A stretch of 64,000 nt of DNA, from contig NZ_JBGJKZ010000005.1 in NCBI RefSeq assembly GCF_041359055.1, forward strand, positions 124,001-188,000, written 5' to 3'. Positions 51,785 to 61,139 of this stretch are shown piece after piece. Made by a program: the position numbers and the translations under genes. The notes below the pieces were generated by a model, which searched no databases, was not told the DNA's origin, and saw nothing but the letters and a program-made list of their open reading frames with translations. Origin of the DNA: Paenalcaligenes hominis_A. GTDB taxonomy: Bacteria; Pseudomonadota; Gammaproteobacteria; Burkholderiales; Burkholderiaceae_B. Positions within the stretch are counted from its first letter, which is position 1, and each line of letters opens with the position of its first letter.

Positions 51785-52918
51785 ATGAGAGTTGCAATAA
51801 TTCATGACTGGCTCGTCACCTACGCAGGCGCAGAACGCGTGCTAGAGCAGCTCGTCCAGTTGTGGCCGCAGGCAGACGTGTTCTCTATCGTTGATTTTTT
51901 GCCGTCCGACCAGCGCGGTTTTATCCAAAACAAACCCGTACACACCAGCTTTGTGCAGCGCCTACCCCTAGCAAAAAAACATTACAGGCACTATTTGCCG
52001 CTTATGACCTACGCCATCGAGCAATTCGATTTGGGTACCTATGATGTGGTCATTAGTAGCAGCCATGCCGTAGCAAAAGGGGTATTAACAGGTCCCCAGC
52101 AGTTACATATTTGTTATTGCCATACCCCCATCCGTTATGCGTGGGATCTTCAACACCAATACCTAGAGCAAAGCGGTTTAAACACCGGGCTAAAAAGTCT
52201 AGTAGTGCGATATTTACTTCACAAAATACGCTTGTGGGATTTGCGCACCGCTAATGGGGTAGATGTGTTTATTGGTAACAGCCAATATATTGCGCGCCGT
52301 ATTCACAAAGTCTATCGGCGCAAGGCCAAGGTGATTTACCCTTGTGTGGATGTAGAGCGTTTTCAGCTAGGCACAAAGCCTAAAGAAGATTTTTATCTCA
52401 CTGCATCGCGTATGGTGCCGTATAAAAAAATTCAGCTCATTATCGAGGCGTTTGCCGCTATGCCAGACAAGCAATTAGTCGTTATTGGCGATGGTCCCGA
52501 CATGGCGAAAATTCGTGCCGTGGCCACACCCAATGTGCAGATTCTTGGCTATCAACCTCATGACGTGTTAGTTGATTCCATGCAGCGTGCCAAAGCCTTT
52601 GTATTTGCTGCCGAAGAGGATTTCGGCATTGTGATGGTCGAAGCCCAAGCATGTGGCACGCCCGTTATTGCCTTTGGCAAAGGAGGGGCAGCCGAAACTG
52701 TGCGCCATACAAAAACTGGCTGGTTGTTTACCGAGCAAACCAGTGCAGCTATTCAACAGGCGGTAACTGATTTTGAAGCGCATTTTAACGCCGACCCACA
52801 GCAAATTCGTACCCATGCATTGCAGTTTTCAACTGACCGTTTTAAACAGCAGTTCAAAGAGCTAGTACAAGAAAAATACACTCATTTTATCCAGCATACT
52901 CATGAAATTACTGATTAA
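51785..52918 (+). CDS. GT4 glycosyltransferase, WbaZ/WbpZ-like
   Basis: A 377-residue cytoplasmic GT4 enzyme. It opens MRVAIIHDWLVTYAGAERVL and carries YCHTPIRYAWDL, the donor-binding TASRMVPYKKIQLIIEAF span, and EEDFGIVMVEAQACGTPVIAFGKGG. These features are seen in mannosyl- and rhamnosyltransferases of O-antigen loci. Its end overlaps the next GT gene by 17 bases, so the pair is co-translated. Linkage not predictable. Confidence 0.87.
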   Translation: MRVAIIHDWLVTYAGAERVLEQLVQLWPQADVFSIVDFLPSDQRGFIQNKPVHTSFVQRLPLAKKHYRHYLPLMTYAIEQFDLGTYDVVISSSHAVAKGVLTGPQQLHICYCHTPIRYAWDLQHQYLEQSGLNTGLKSLVVRYLLHKIRLWDLRTANGVDVFIGNSQYIARRIHKVYRRKAKVIYPCVDVERFQLGTKPKEDFYLTASRMVPYKKIQLIIEAFAAMPDKQLVVIGDGPDMAKIRAVATPNVQILGYQPHDVLVDSMQRAKAFVFAAEEDFGIVMVEAQACGTPVIAFGKGGAAETVRHTKTGWLFTEQTSAAIQQAVTDFEAHFNADPQQIRTHALQFSTDRFKQQFKELVQEKYTHFIQHTHEITD

Positions 52919-54107
52919 TACTGAACCGCTAAATGCACCGTTAACCGGGATTGGTACCTATACCTATAGGCTGCTTGAGCAGTTTGTGACCATGCCCGAG
53001 TTTACTGACATCAAAGCGTTTACGGGGCAACACGTAGTCCCTGCGCATGAAGTCCTTGATCGACTGACCAAGCCCCAGACGTCCGCTACGCCCGAGCCTG
53101 CCCCTGTTCCGGCTGAAATGGTAAAACGCTCTTTTTCAACCAAAGTTTACGGACGCCTCAAGCGTTATGCCCGCGCTATTCCGGGGGCTTATCGTTTAAA
53201 ACAAGCCTATGGCAGCGCGGTATTACGACAACAACAAAAAGAACTGGCTACCTATTTGTACCACGAGCCAAACTTTATTCCGGTACGCACAGAAAATAAA
53301 CTGATCACTACCATTCACGATCTATCATGGATTCATTTTCCTGAATATTTACCTGCAAAACGTTTAGAGTGGTTACAAACGGGTATTCAGCAGGCCGTTA
53401 ACTCTGCCGAACACATTTTGACTGTTTCCGAGCTGGTACGAGAGGAAATCATCGATCACTTTAAGGTCAGTCCCGATCGAGTGCATGCGGTCTATTTAGC
53501 TGCGGACGAGCGCTTTCAGCCACGTCAGGCTGCGCAAACCCAGTCCGTGTTAGACAGCTATGGCCTCACACACGGGCAGTATGTGTTGTATGTGGGAACT
53601 ATCGAGCCGCGTAAGCGTGTCGAAGAGCTATTAAATGCATGGGAAATGATAGATCCAGCTTTGCGTCGCACCCAACAGTTAGTCATAGCGGGCGGCATCG
53701 GTTGGCAGTATGATCACGTCATGGAGCGGTTGCGTACCCTGCAGGACCAAGGTCAGCTGCGGTATTTAGATTATGTCTCCCATGCTGATTTACCCTTTTT
53801 GGTGTCGGGCAGCATGGGTTTTGTGTTTCCTGCTATTTACGAAGGCTTTGGCTTACCTGTGCTAGAGGCGATGGCCTCTGGTGTGCCGGTGCTGTGTCGC
53901 GAGGGCACGTCCATGGCTGAGTTTGCTCAGGGCGCAGTGCTTTTGCACGGCAACTCAACTCAGGCTTTGGCCGAACAATTGGCACATTTAGTACAAGACA
54001 CCTCGTTACGAACCGATTTGATTGAACGCGGTCTAAAGCGCGCTAGCGAGTTTTCATGGACAAAGTGTGCGCGTAGCACGGTCGAGGTCTATAAGCAGTG
54101 CCTCTAA
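52902..54107 (+). CDS. GT4 glycosyltransferase
   Basis: A 401-residue GT4 enzyme with TGIGTYTYRLLEQF near the start, TIHDLSWIHFPEYLP, the donor site YVGTIEPRKRVEELL and FPAIYEGFGLPVLEAMASG. Residues 60-110 are a variable linker. Third glycosyltransferase of the rhamnan locus; it probably extends the polymer with one of the repeat linkages. Followed by manC after 110 bases. Confidence 0.87.
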   Translation: MKLLINTEPLNAPLTGIGTYTYRLLEQFVTMPEFTDIKAFTGQHVVPAHEVLDRLTKPQTSATPEPAPVPAEMVKRSFSTKVYGRLKRYARAIPGAYRLKQAYGSAVLRQQQKELATYLYHEPNFIPVRTENKLITTIHDLSWIHFPEYLPAKRLEWLQTGIQQAVNSAEHILTVSELVREEIIDHFKVSPDRVHAVYLAADERFQPRQAAQTQSVLDSYGLTHGQYVLYVGTIEPRKRVEELLNAWEMIDPALRRTQQLVIAGGIGWQYDHVMERLRTLQDQGQLRYLDYVSHADLPFLVSGSMGFVFPAIYEGFGLPVLEAMASGVPVLCREGTSMAEFAQGAVLLHGNSTQALAEQLAHLVQDTSLRTDLIERGLKRASEFSWTKCARSTVEVYKQCL

Positions 54108-54217
54108 ATTTATGCTGTTATTTTTCGGTTAGGTTAAAGTTAGGTAGGTAAACGACGTAGCTTTGCTAAAATCTGACCTATTAACGACCAGTTTATATGG
54201 TACGAAACGGAGTTCTC

Positions 54218-55621
54218 ATGTTTTTACCTGTTGTGCTTGCCGGTGGTAGTGGCTCTAGACTGTGGCCGCTTTCTCGACAAAATTACCCCAAACAATTTTT
54301 GGCTCTAAGCAGCCAAGACAGTATGTTGCAGGACACGTTGGCACGTTTAGGTGGTTTAGCACACGATAATCCCATCATAGTCAGCAATCAAAACCACCGT
54401 TTTATTGTGGCCGAACAATTACGCCAAATGGGCCTAGAGCAAAGCGCGATTATTCTAGAGCCTATTGCCCGCAATACAGCGCCTGCTATTGTGCTGGCTG
54501 CCTTAACCGCCATGCAAACAGGCGAAGATCCGGTGCTATTGGTGTTGGCCGCCGATCACTACATTGCGGAAACAGCCATCTTCCATAACGCTATCCAGCA
54601 TGCGGCTGGTTTAGCCGAACAAGGGCGTTTAGTCACGTTTGGCATTACCCCTACGCACGCTGAAACAGGCTATGGTTATATTCATACTGGCGCTGCCCTT
54701 GCGAATGGATTCGAGCTTAAATCCTTCAAAGAAAAACCCGATGCTGACACAGCACAAAGCTACTTAGACAGTGGTGAGTACTTGTGGAACAGCGGTATGT
54801 TTATGTTCAAGGCCTCAGTGTTTCTGGCCGAGGTTCAGCGTCTATGCCCGCAACTACTCGAAGACTGTAAACTCGCGCTGGCTGCAGCCCAGACCGATCT
54901 ATATTTCACCGTCATTCCCGAGGCTGAGTTTGCTCAGTGCGCCTCCGAGTCAGTGGATTATGCCGTTATGGAGCACACCGATAAAGGGGCCGTGGTGGCT
55001 TTGGATGCGGGCTGGTCAGACCTAGGTAGTTGGGGCTCTATCTACGATGCAGATCAACGTGATGCAGACCAAAACAGCATTCGTGGCGATGTGTTGACGT
55101 ACAACACGCGCAATAGCCTAGTTCACTCGCACCATCGTCTGGTTACAACTGTGGACGTGGAAAACCTAGTGGTAGTGGAAACCTCTGATGCCGTGCTTAT
55201 TGCCAACAAGGACGACACCCAAGCCGTGCGTGAAATTGTTGACCAGCTCAAGCTAAAAGATCGCCCTGAATACATTGCGCATCCTGTAGTACATCGTCCG
55301 TGGGGGCATTATGAAACAGTGGATATTGGCGAACGCTATCAGGTCAAACGCATTTTTGTTGCTCCAGGCGAATCCCTGTCGTTACAAATGCACTATCACC
55401 GCGCCGAGCATTGGATTGTGGTGTCTGGCACCGCGCTAGTGCGATGTGGGGACGAGGAGCGTTTACTTAGCGAAAACCAATCTACCTATATTCCACTTGG
55501 CGTTACCCATAGTTTATCCAACCCTGGTAAAGTACCGCTTGAGCTCATTGAAGTACAGTCGGGTGCCTACTTGGGTGAAGATGATATTGTGCGTTTTGAA
55601 GACCGCTATGGGCGTCAATAG
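54218..55621 (+). CDS. manC: mannose-1-phosphate guanylyltransferase / mannose-6-phosphate isomerase
   Basis: Bifunctional enzyme of about 467 residues making GDP-mannose, the precursor of GDP-D-rhamnose. The nucleotidyltransferase signature LAGGSGSRLWPLSRQNYPKQF is at the start (near residues 6-26), and the type II phosphomannose isomerase cupin is at the C-terminus (RPWGHYETV, QMHYHRAEHWIVVSG). ATG 54218 follows CGGAG; the frame is open from 54197, but without a ribosome site. Equivalent to wbpW of the Pseudomonas A-band locus. Confidence 0.95.
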   Translation: MFLPVVLAGGSGSRLWPLSRQNYPKQFLALSSQDSMLQDTLARLGGLAHDNPIIVSNQNHRFIVAEQLRQMGLEQSAIILEPIARNTAPAIVLAALTAMQTGEDPVLLVLAADHYIAETAIFHNAIQHAAGLAEQGRLVTFGITPTHAETGYGYIHTGAALANGFELKSFKEKPDADTAQSYLDSGEYLWNSGMFMFKASVFLAEVQRLCPQLLEDCKLALAAAQTDLYFTVIPEAEFAQCASESVDYAVMEHTDKGAVVALDAGWSDLGSWGSIYDADQRDADQNSIRGDVLTYNTRNSLVHSHHRLVTTVDVENLVVVETSDAVLIANKDDTQAVREIVDQLKLKDRPEYIAHPVVHRPWGHYETVDIGERYQVKRIFVAPGESLSLQMHYHRAEHWIVVSGTALVRCGDEERLLSENQSTYIPLGVTHSLSNPGKVPLELIEVQSGAYLGEDDIVRFEDRYGRQ

Positions 55622-55643
55622 TCCCTAACCAATAAACCACGTA

Positions 55644-55675
55644 AAAGCCCGTTGCTGTGCGACGGGCTTTTTTTT
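55644..55675 (+). terminator. terminator between manC and wzt
   Basis: AAAGCCCGT (55644-55652) pairs with ACGGGCTTT (55662-55670), followed by an eight-T tract; the A run on the left lets it act for the convergent wzt as well. Confidence 0.85.
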
Positions 55676-56921
55676 AAGGTAGGCGTTCAATATGCACCCG
55701 CGTCGGGGGGATCCACGCCGACCCTACAAAGTTGTCTTGATCTAAATTCACCACATTAAACACCAACGCATGGTCAACCCACTCATAATTTCCTGTTAGG
55801 TGAGTGTCTCCATTAGAAAAAGAAGTGGCAATGGAGTAATTGTTTTCACCTAACTGCACAGGAAAGTCGAACTCAAACACAAGACGTTCCCCCGCCTTAA
55901 CTGTCGTTATGGGATGCTGGGTATGATGTGTGTTCGTACCAAAAATCGGTTGGCCTAATCGGTCTTTAATCATGTAGCCAAAGACCAATTGGTCTATATC
56001 TTGATGGCAGGTTGCCTCGACACGCAAGGTGGTGTGTTGGCCTACATGTAAAAACTCTGCTGTTTCACGTTGTTCTGTCAGTAGTTCGATGTGGTCCAAA
56101 TGCACTTCACCCGAACCTGAGCGCGTGCGAATGCCATGTTCGGTACGCTCTTGGACGATGGTTTTTTCACCGACTACGGACTGGTCTTTTTCTGCTAAGA
56201 GCGCATTGTAGTAGTCCATGACCACGCTTGGCTCGTCGTCTAATACCAATTGGCCTTGGTTAATTAATAAGCAGCGATTGCATAAAGCCAATACTGAGCC
56301 TGGGTCGTGCGAAACAAACAAAAGAGTCGTGCCCTGGTCGCGGTATTCGCGAATACGGGCAAAGCTTTTATGCTGAAAATAGGTATCGCCCACGCTCAAC
56401 GCTTCGTCTACGATCAGCACATCAGGACGCACTGCCGTGGCAAGAGCAAAGGCCACACGTACCTGCATACCGCTTGAGTACACACGCATTGGTTGGTCAA
56501 AATACGACCCAATTTCAGAAAAATCGATGATGCTAGGCATAAGCGCCTCGATTTCCTCTTGTTTTATGCCCATTAAACCGCTGACGTGGCGTACATTTTC
56601 ACGGGCTGTTTGGTCTGGGTTAAACCCCATGCCTAGTTCTAAAATAGCAGCAACCCGCCCGGCTACCTGCGCTGTACCTGAGGATGGTTGCAAGGTGCCA
56701 GTTAGCATTTTCAGCAGGGTGGATTTACCCGCCCCATTGTGACCAATAATACCTACCGCCTGCCCAGGTTGTACCGTAAACGATAAATCCTTCAAAATTT
56801 CATGGACTTGTAACGGCTGCACGCGCGAGAATAAACAAGACCAAAACCGTTGGGCGTCGTTTTTATAACGATAAAAGGTTTTGCTAAGATTCTGAACGTG
56901 AATACCACCGACCGGAATCAT
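55674..56921 (-). CDS. wzt: O-antigen ABC exporter ATPase with C-terminal carbohydrate-binding domain
   Basis: ATPase of the polysaccharide exporter, about 415 residues. The N-terminal half is an ABC domain (Walker A GHNGAGKST, signature region near MRVYSSGMQVRVAFALA, Walker B VLIVDEALSVGD). Residues from about 260 are a Wzt_C beta-sandwich, which in characterised homologues reads the capped end of the polymer. So chain length is probably set by a terminal modification. ATG 56921 overlaps the wzm stop (ATGA), better than the upstream Met at 56948. Confidence 0.94.
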   Translation of the reverse strand: MIPVGGIHVQNLSKTFYRYKNDAQRFWSCLFSRVQPLQVHEILKDLSFTVQPGQAVGIIGHNGAGKSTLLKMLTGTLQPSSGTAQVAGRVAAILELGMGFNPDQTARENVRHVSGLMGIKQEEIEALMPSIIDFSEIGSYFDQPMRVYSSGMQVRVAFALATAVRPDVLIVDEALSVGDTYFQHKSFARIREYRDQGTTLLFVSHDPGSVLALCNRCLLINQGQLVLDDEPSVVMDYYNALLAEKDQSVVGEKTIVQERTEHGIRTRSGSGEVHLDHIELLTEQRETAEFLHVGQHTTLRVEATCHQDIDQLVFGYMIKDRLGQPIFGTNTHHTQHPITTVKAGERLVFEFDFPVQLGENNYSIATSFSNGDTHLTGNYEWVDHALVFNVVNLDQDNFVGSAWIPPTRVHIERLP

Positions 56922-57715
56922 AAAATATCCACCATTTGAACAAAACACCGTTTAAATAACCACGCAGCCAGCGTAAAAAACACCACCACTAACGCAGCGG
57001 GATAAGCCAACCAAAACCACTCTGGCCATTGATCAAACACCAAGACCGTGTGATAGGCTTGGACAATGCCAGCCATAGGATTAATTAACAATAAACGCTG
57101 ATATAGCTCGGGTAGTACGCTTGGGCTATACACAATAGCGGAAAACCAAAACATTAACTGCAACACAATAGGTACCACAATTTCTAAATCTCGCATGAAC
57201 ACATTGACGATGCCCAGCATCAACCCAAGCCCAAGCCCAAGCCCAAGTGTAAGCAACCACAACACAGGTAGCATCAGCCAAACCTTAGGTGCTAGCGGGG
57301 CAAAACCCAGCAAACTCAAAATAAATAGGGTGGCAAGCAGCAACAGAGCATGGTTAAGTGTGGTAATTCCCCCAGCAATAATAGGCAAAGACAACAAGGG
57401 AAAGCGGACTTTTTTAATGGTGTTGGCATGCCGTAAAAACAGCCCTAGTCCCTGATTTACACCATCTACAAATAAGTTCCAGCCTAACAAGCCACTTAGT
57501 AAATAGGCCCCATAAGAGGTGGTGCTGGTCATACCGGGTAAACGTGCTTGCATAATCACAGACATCACCACAGCAAAAATAGCGGCTTGGGCCAAGGGCT
57601 GCAAAATAGCCCAAACGCCACCTAAGGCACTGCGCGTATAGCGATAGCGCAGATCAGTAATAATGGCGCTGAGCACATAGTCTCTAAAGAGCCATAAACG
57701 GTAAAAGGTATTCAT
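56918..57715 (-). CDS. wzm: O-antigen ABC exporter permease
   Basis: A 265-residue ABC-2-type permease with six predicted helices. The start FYRLWLFRDYVLSAIITDLRYRY and the helix LLLINPMAGIVQAYHTVLV are typical of Wzm. It exports undecaprenyl-linked polysaccharide together with Wzt. A stretch of four CTTGGG hexamers encodes Leu-Gly repeats in a membrane helix around residue 157. Genes before (rmd) and after (wzt) are within 10 bases or overlapping. Confidence 0.94.
   Translation of the reverse strand: MNTFYRLWLFRDYVLSAIITDLRYRYTRSALGGVWAILQPLAQAAIFAVVMSVIMQARLPGMTSTTSYGAYLLSGLLGWNLFVDGVNQGLGLFLRHANTIKKVRFPLLSLPIIAGGITTLNHALLLLATLFILSLLGFAPLAPKVWLMLPVLWLLTLGLGLGLGLMLGIVNVFMRDLEIVVPIVLQLMFWFSAIVYSPSVLPELYQRLLLINPMAGIVQAYHTVLVFDQWPEWFWLAYPAALVVVFFTLAAWLFKRCFVQMVDIL
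57224..57247 (-). repeat. four tandem CTTGGG hexamers inside wzm
   Basis: Four perfect CCCAAG units on the plus strand (CTTGGG on the coding strand) encode (Leu-Gly)4 in a membrane helix. Being hexamers, changes in copy number keep the frame and would lengthen or shorten the helix by two residues. Confidence 0.85.
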
Positions 57716-57724
57716 GTTTGGATG

Positions 57725-58606
57725 TTACAACATGCTTTGCAATAGATCGGGAATGGATTGCGTAGGCTGCCAACCACACAGTTGATGCAATAAAGCGTAA
57801 TCACCGCTAAGCACGGCAATATCATGACGGCGCACAAACTGAGGTTGACTTTGGATTTGAAGGGAATGACCAGACAACTGGGTAAAAAGCGCTAGTAGCT
57901 GGCGTAATGTGTAGACACGACCACTGCAGATATTAACGGTTTGACCCGCTGCAGCGTCGCAACCAAGCAGTAGGGTATAAGCCCGCACCACATCGTTAAT
58001 GGAGGTGTAATCCCGTGCAATGTCCAGATTGCCTAAGGCAATTTGCACTTTGCGTTGGGAAAAGTGGGCGGCTAGCTTGGGTACTAGAAAATGCGCTGCT
58101 TGACCTAAACCCGTGTAATTAAAAGGACGGGTAATAGTAAGAGCAAAATCGTCACTGTAGGTGCGTGCAATGTGTTCCATTGCCAATTTGCTCGCGCCGT
58201 AATGATTGACTGGACGTAAAGGGGAGGACTCGTTTAAGGGCAAATCGTCTGACGAGGGTACCCCATACACATTGGCACTACTGGCGACAATTACACGTGA
58301 CACCCCATGCGCTCGAGCAGCGTCTAACAGATGGGTGGTTGCCACGACATTATGCTCGTAAAAACCAAGGTTATCCGTGTCGTCGACGAAGCTGCGTGCC
58401 GCTAAATGCACAATGGTTTTGGGTTGCAACTGTGCCACCAGCTCGTGCAGTGCCATTGAGTCACGTAAATCGACAGAGTAATTTGACCAAGGCACCGTAT
58501 GAAACGGGCGTAGGCTTAGGCCGTGCACAGTTTGCCCTTGCTCGTGCAGCGCAGCGCATAAGGCTCGCCCCGTAAAACCTGAGGCACCTGTGACTAATAC
58601 TGACAT
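57725..58606 (-). CDS. rmd: GDP-4-dehydro-6-deoxy-D-mannose reductase
   Basis: Reduces the product of Gmd to GDP-D-rhamnose. The 293-residue SDR has TGASGFTGRAL at the start, the active-site Tyr-Lys in YGASK, and the RPFNYTGLGQAAHFLVP stretch typical of Rmd. It differs from GDP-fucose synthase, which also epimerises and has a different C-terminus. It starts overlapping the gmd stop (TAATG). D-rhamnose as the product is well supported by the pairing with gmd. Confidence 0.92.
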   Translation of the reverse strand: MSVLVTGASGFTGRALCAALHEQGQTVHGLSLRPFHTVPWSNYSVDLRDSMALHELVAQLQPKTIVHLAARSFVDDTDNLGFYEHNVVATTHLLDAARAHGVSRVIVASSANVYGVPSSDDLPLNESSPLRPVNHYGASKLAMEHIARTYSDDFALTITRPFNYTGLGQAAHFLVPKLAAHFSQRKVQIALGNLDIARDYTSINDVVRAYTLLLGCDAAAGQTVNICSGRVYTLRQLLALFTQLSGHSLQIQSQPQFVRRHDIAVLSGDYALLHQLCGWQPTQSIPDLLQSML

Positions 58607-59661
58607 TATAGGGCTCCTGGAACCTGTTCACGCCGTAGATCGGCATCAACCATAATCTTGCACAAATGCTCAAGCGTGGTACTGGGCTTCCAACCTAGGA
58701 CCTCGTGCGCATATGAGGCATCGCCCACCAGTAAATCTACCTCGGCAGGGCGATAAAATTCGGGGTTGACGCGTACCAGCACGCGCTCAGAGCCCGCCAG
58801 TTTGCCAACCTCTGATTCGTTGTTACCCTGCCACGTAATAGCCATGTCTACGGCTTTAAACGCCATTTCTACAAAAGAGCGCACAGATTCGGTGCGTCCA
58901 GTGGCTAATAAGAACGTATCAGGCTGATCCGCTTGAAGCATACGCCACATGCCCTCGACGTACTCTTTGGCATAGCCCCAATCTCGCTTGGCATCTAGAT
59001 TGCCAAGCTCGATCAGATCTTGTTTGCCCGTGGCAATGCGAGCCACGGCTTGGGTAATTTTACGTGTAACGAACTCAGGCCCACGTAATGGTGACTCGTG
59101 ATTAAACAAAATGCCGCTGGTCGCAAACAGGCCATAAGACTCGCGGTAATTGATGGTCATCCAATGTGCATAGAGTTTTGCAACACCATATGGGCTGCGC
59201 GGATAAAACGGCGTGGACTCGGTCTGGGGAATGGTTTGTACTTTTCCAAACATCTCTGATGTGGAGGCCTGGTAATACCGTATGCTGGGGTCTACGATGC
59301 GGATGGCTTCTAGAAGATTCACAGCACCTAAACCCGTGATTTCGCCTGTAGTGATAGGTTGATCAAAAGAAGTGCCCACATAGCTCTGGGCAGCTAGGTT
59401 GTAAAGCTCGTGTGGTTGGGTCTTTTGCAGCAAACGGATGCTATCTGATAAGTCGGTGAGGTCATGCACTACTAAGTGCAGATTGGGGTGGTGTTGCACG
59501 CCTAGGTAATCCAACCGCCAAAACGAAGCCGAGCTAGTACGGCGGTAGGTGCCATACACGGTATAGCCTTTTTCCAATAACAGCTGCACCAAATAGGCTC
59601 CGTCTTGGCCGGTAACGCCTGTAACAATAGCGCGTTTATTCTTTATGGAGAGGTTTGACAT
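58606..59661 (-). CDS. gmd: GDP-mannose 4,6-dehydratase
   Basis: Converts GDP-mannose to GDP-4-dehydro-6-deoxymannose. The 351-residue product has TGVTGQDGAYLVQLLLEKGY, the active-site region STSEMFGKVQ with YGVAK, NYRESYGLFATSGILFNHESP and a C-terminal domain. It overlaps the TolC-family gene by 19 bases and the rmd start by one, so it lies inside one transcription unit with both. Confidence 0.96.
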   Translation of the reverse strand: MSNLSIKNKRAIVTGVTGQDGAYLVQLLLEKGYTVYGTYRRTSSASFWRLDYLGVQHHPNLHLVVHDLTDLSDSIRLLQKTQPHELYNLAAQSYVGTSFDQPITTGEITGLGAVNLLEAIRIVDPSIRYYQASTSEMFGKVQTIPQTESTPFYPRSPYGVAKLYAHWMTINYRESYGLFATSGILFNHESPLRGPEFVTRKITQAVARIATGKQDLIELGNLDAKRDWGYAKEYVEGMWRMLQADQPDTFLLATGRTESVRSFVEMAFKAVDMAITWQGNNESEVGKLAGSERVLVRVNPEFYRPAEVDLLVGDASYAHEVLGWKPSTTLEHLCKIMVDADLRREQVPGAL

Positions 59662-61007
59662 TGATAATCTATACCTGTAGATGCGGTTGGCAGCGCAGCG
59701 CCCTCAAGCCAACCATTCACGTCAAAAATGCTTTGGGCGGAAAAAGCTCCAGCCCAACGAGAAAGCATGAGACGATTAATCACAAAATCATAATGAGTTT
59801 GAAGCAAGTCGCGGCGTGCGGAAAACTCTTGCTGCACACTGTTCAACATATCGACCGCATTAATTAAACTACGTTCGAACATAACCTCGGAGGCAACGCG
59901 TGACTCGTTAGCAGCTTGTAGGGCTTGGGTTAGAGCATCGATTTTCTTGGTACTGGCTTGTAGTGTCAAATACGCACTGGTGCTGTTTTTGACTAGCTCA
60001 CGCTTGACCGCTTCGTAGTTTTGTTGAGTGCTAAGCAACTCGTTGTACAAGCCACGCCCTCTGGCTAGGGTGGAACCACCACTATAGATAGGGATATTGA
60101 CGTTGACGGCTGCTATTAAGCTGTTGGTGCGTGGAGCAATGACGTTATCGTAGCCCACATCGCTACGTTGTGTAGACAAGTTTAAGCTAACCGAGGGGTA
60201 ATGCCCACCGCGGCCTTCTTTGACTGCGGCATTCGATGCCTCGATCGCGGCGCTGTGCGCAAGTAAGGATTTGTTGTTGCTTAGGGCGCGTTGTACCCAA
60301 GTATCCATGGGCTCGTCGGGCGGCGTCATTTTAATGTCTTGGCGGATACGGCTTAGGTTTTCTGTAATGGGACGGCCCACTAACTCCGTTAACGACTCGA
60401 GGTGTACAGTGCGTTGGTTGTCGGCTTCGATCACACGCGCCTTTAGGGTTTCGACCCGGGCTTGTAGTTGCAAGGCCTCGGAGCGGGGGATACGTTGTTT
60501 CGCCAACAGCGCATCGGCTTGGTCTAGGCTTTTTTGGGTGGTACGTAGCTCGGCTTCGATTAAATCCAACTCGTCTTGGGCTGCAAGCGCGCTGAAATAA
60601 CGCCGTGCGAGCTCAACCGCGGCTTCGGCTTGCTGGTCTTCGGCCTGTAGCTCTCCCTCAATGGCGCGGTGATGAAATTTTTTGTAATTTTCCCAAGCAC
60701 TTTTATTGTAGATGTGCTGAGACAGTGATAGGGTATAGCGGTGAGTATTATAGTACTCAGTAGGCACATCGCCACTGCGACGAGTACGGTTAAACTGGCC
60801 GCTGGCAGAAACCTGCGGCAAAAGCGCACCCAGCGCTTCGCGTTCGCGGGCCTCGGCAGCCAAAGCGTTATAGCGAGAGGTCAATACTTTTGGGTCTTGT
60901 GTGCGGGCCTCGCAATAGAGGCTCAGCAGATTGCTTTGGGAGCTTGGGGCGGCCCACACCGGACTAAGCCCTAGTGTTATCAGCACGCTACTAAGAAAAA
61001 TACGCAC
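59643..61007 (-). CDS. TolC-family outer membrane channel, type I secretion
   Basis: Outer membrane component of a type I secretion system, about 454 residues. A signal peptide is present (VRIFLSSVLITLGLSPVWA; GTG start at 61007 after AGGGGGT, with ATG 61025 as alternative). The mature part shows two TolC repeats rich in coiled coil (AREREALGALLPQVSASGQF near the start, GRGGHYPSVSLNLS in repeat 2). It overlaps gmd by 19 bases at its 3' end and is divergent from the ABC and HlyD genes. Confidence 0.9.
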   Translation of the reverse strand: MRIFLSSVLITLGLSPVWAAPSSQSNLLSLYCEARTQDPKVLTSRYNALAAEAREREALGALLPQVSASGQFNRTRRSGDVPTEYYNTHRYTLSLSQHIYNKSAWENYKKFHHRAIEGELQAEDQQAEAAVELARRYFSALAAQDELDLIEAELRTTQKSLDQADALLAKQRIPRSEALQLQARVETLKARVIEADNQRTVHLESLTELVGRPITENLSRIRQDIKMTPPDEPMDTWVQRALSNNKSLLAHSAAIEASNAAVKEGRGGHYPSVSLNLSTQRSDVGYDNVIAPRTNSLIAAVNVNIPIYSGGSTLARGRGLYNELLSTQQNYEAVKRELVKNSTSAYLTLQASTKKIDALTQALQAANESRVASEVMFERSLINAVDMLNSVQQEFSARRDLLQTHYDFVINRLMLSRWAGAFSAQSIFDVNGWLEGAALPTASTGIDYQCQTSP

Positions 61008-61139
61008 GATACCCCCTAACGTCATAATAAACAGTCACACCAACTCGGCGCTGACACCGAGCAAAAATTCTAACACAGCCGCGTCATGCCTATCGTGTGT
61101 ATATGTTATTATTTCCCATTACTTTTTACTCCCCAGATT

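Noticed and set aside
57725..58606. Rmd considered as GDP-L-fucose synthase
   Set aside because: The sequence carries the Rmd-type RPFNYTGLGQ stretch, and the surrounding ABC-exporter rhamnan genes fit D-rhamnose.
60220..60600. 126-codon open frame opposite the TolC-family gene
   Set aside because: Arg/Ser-rich shadow of the coiled-coil coding region.
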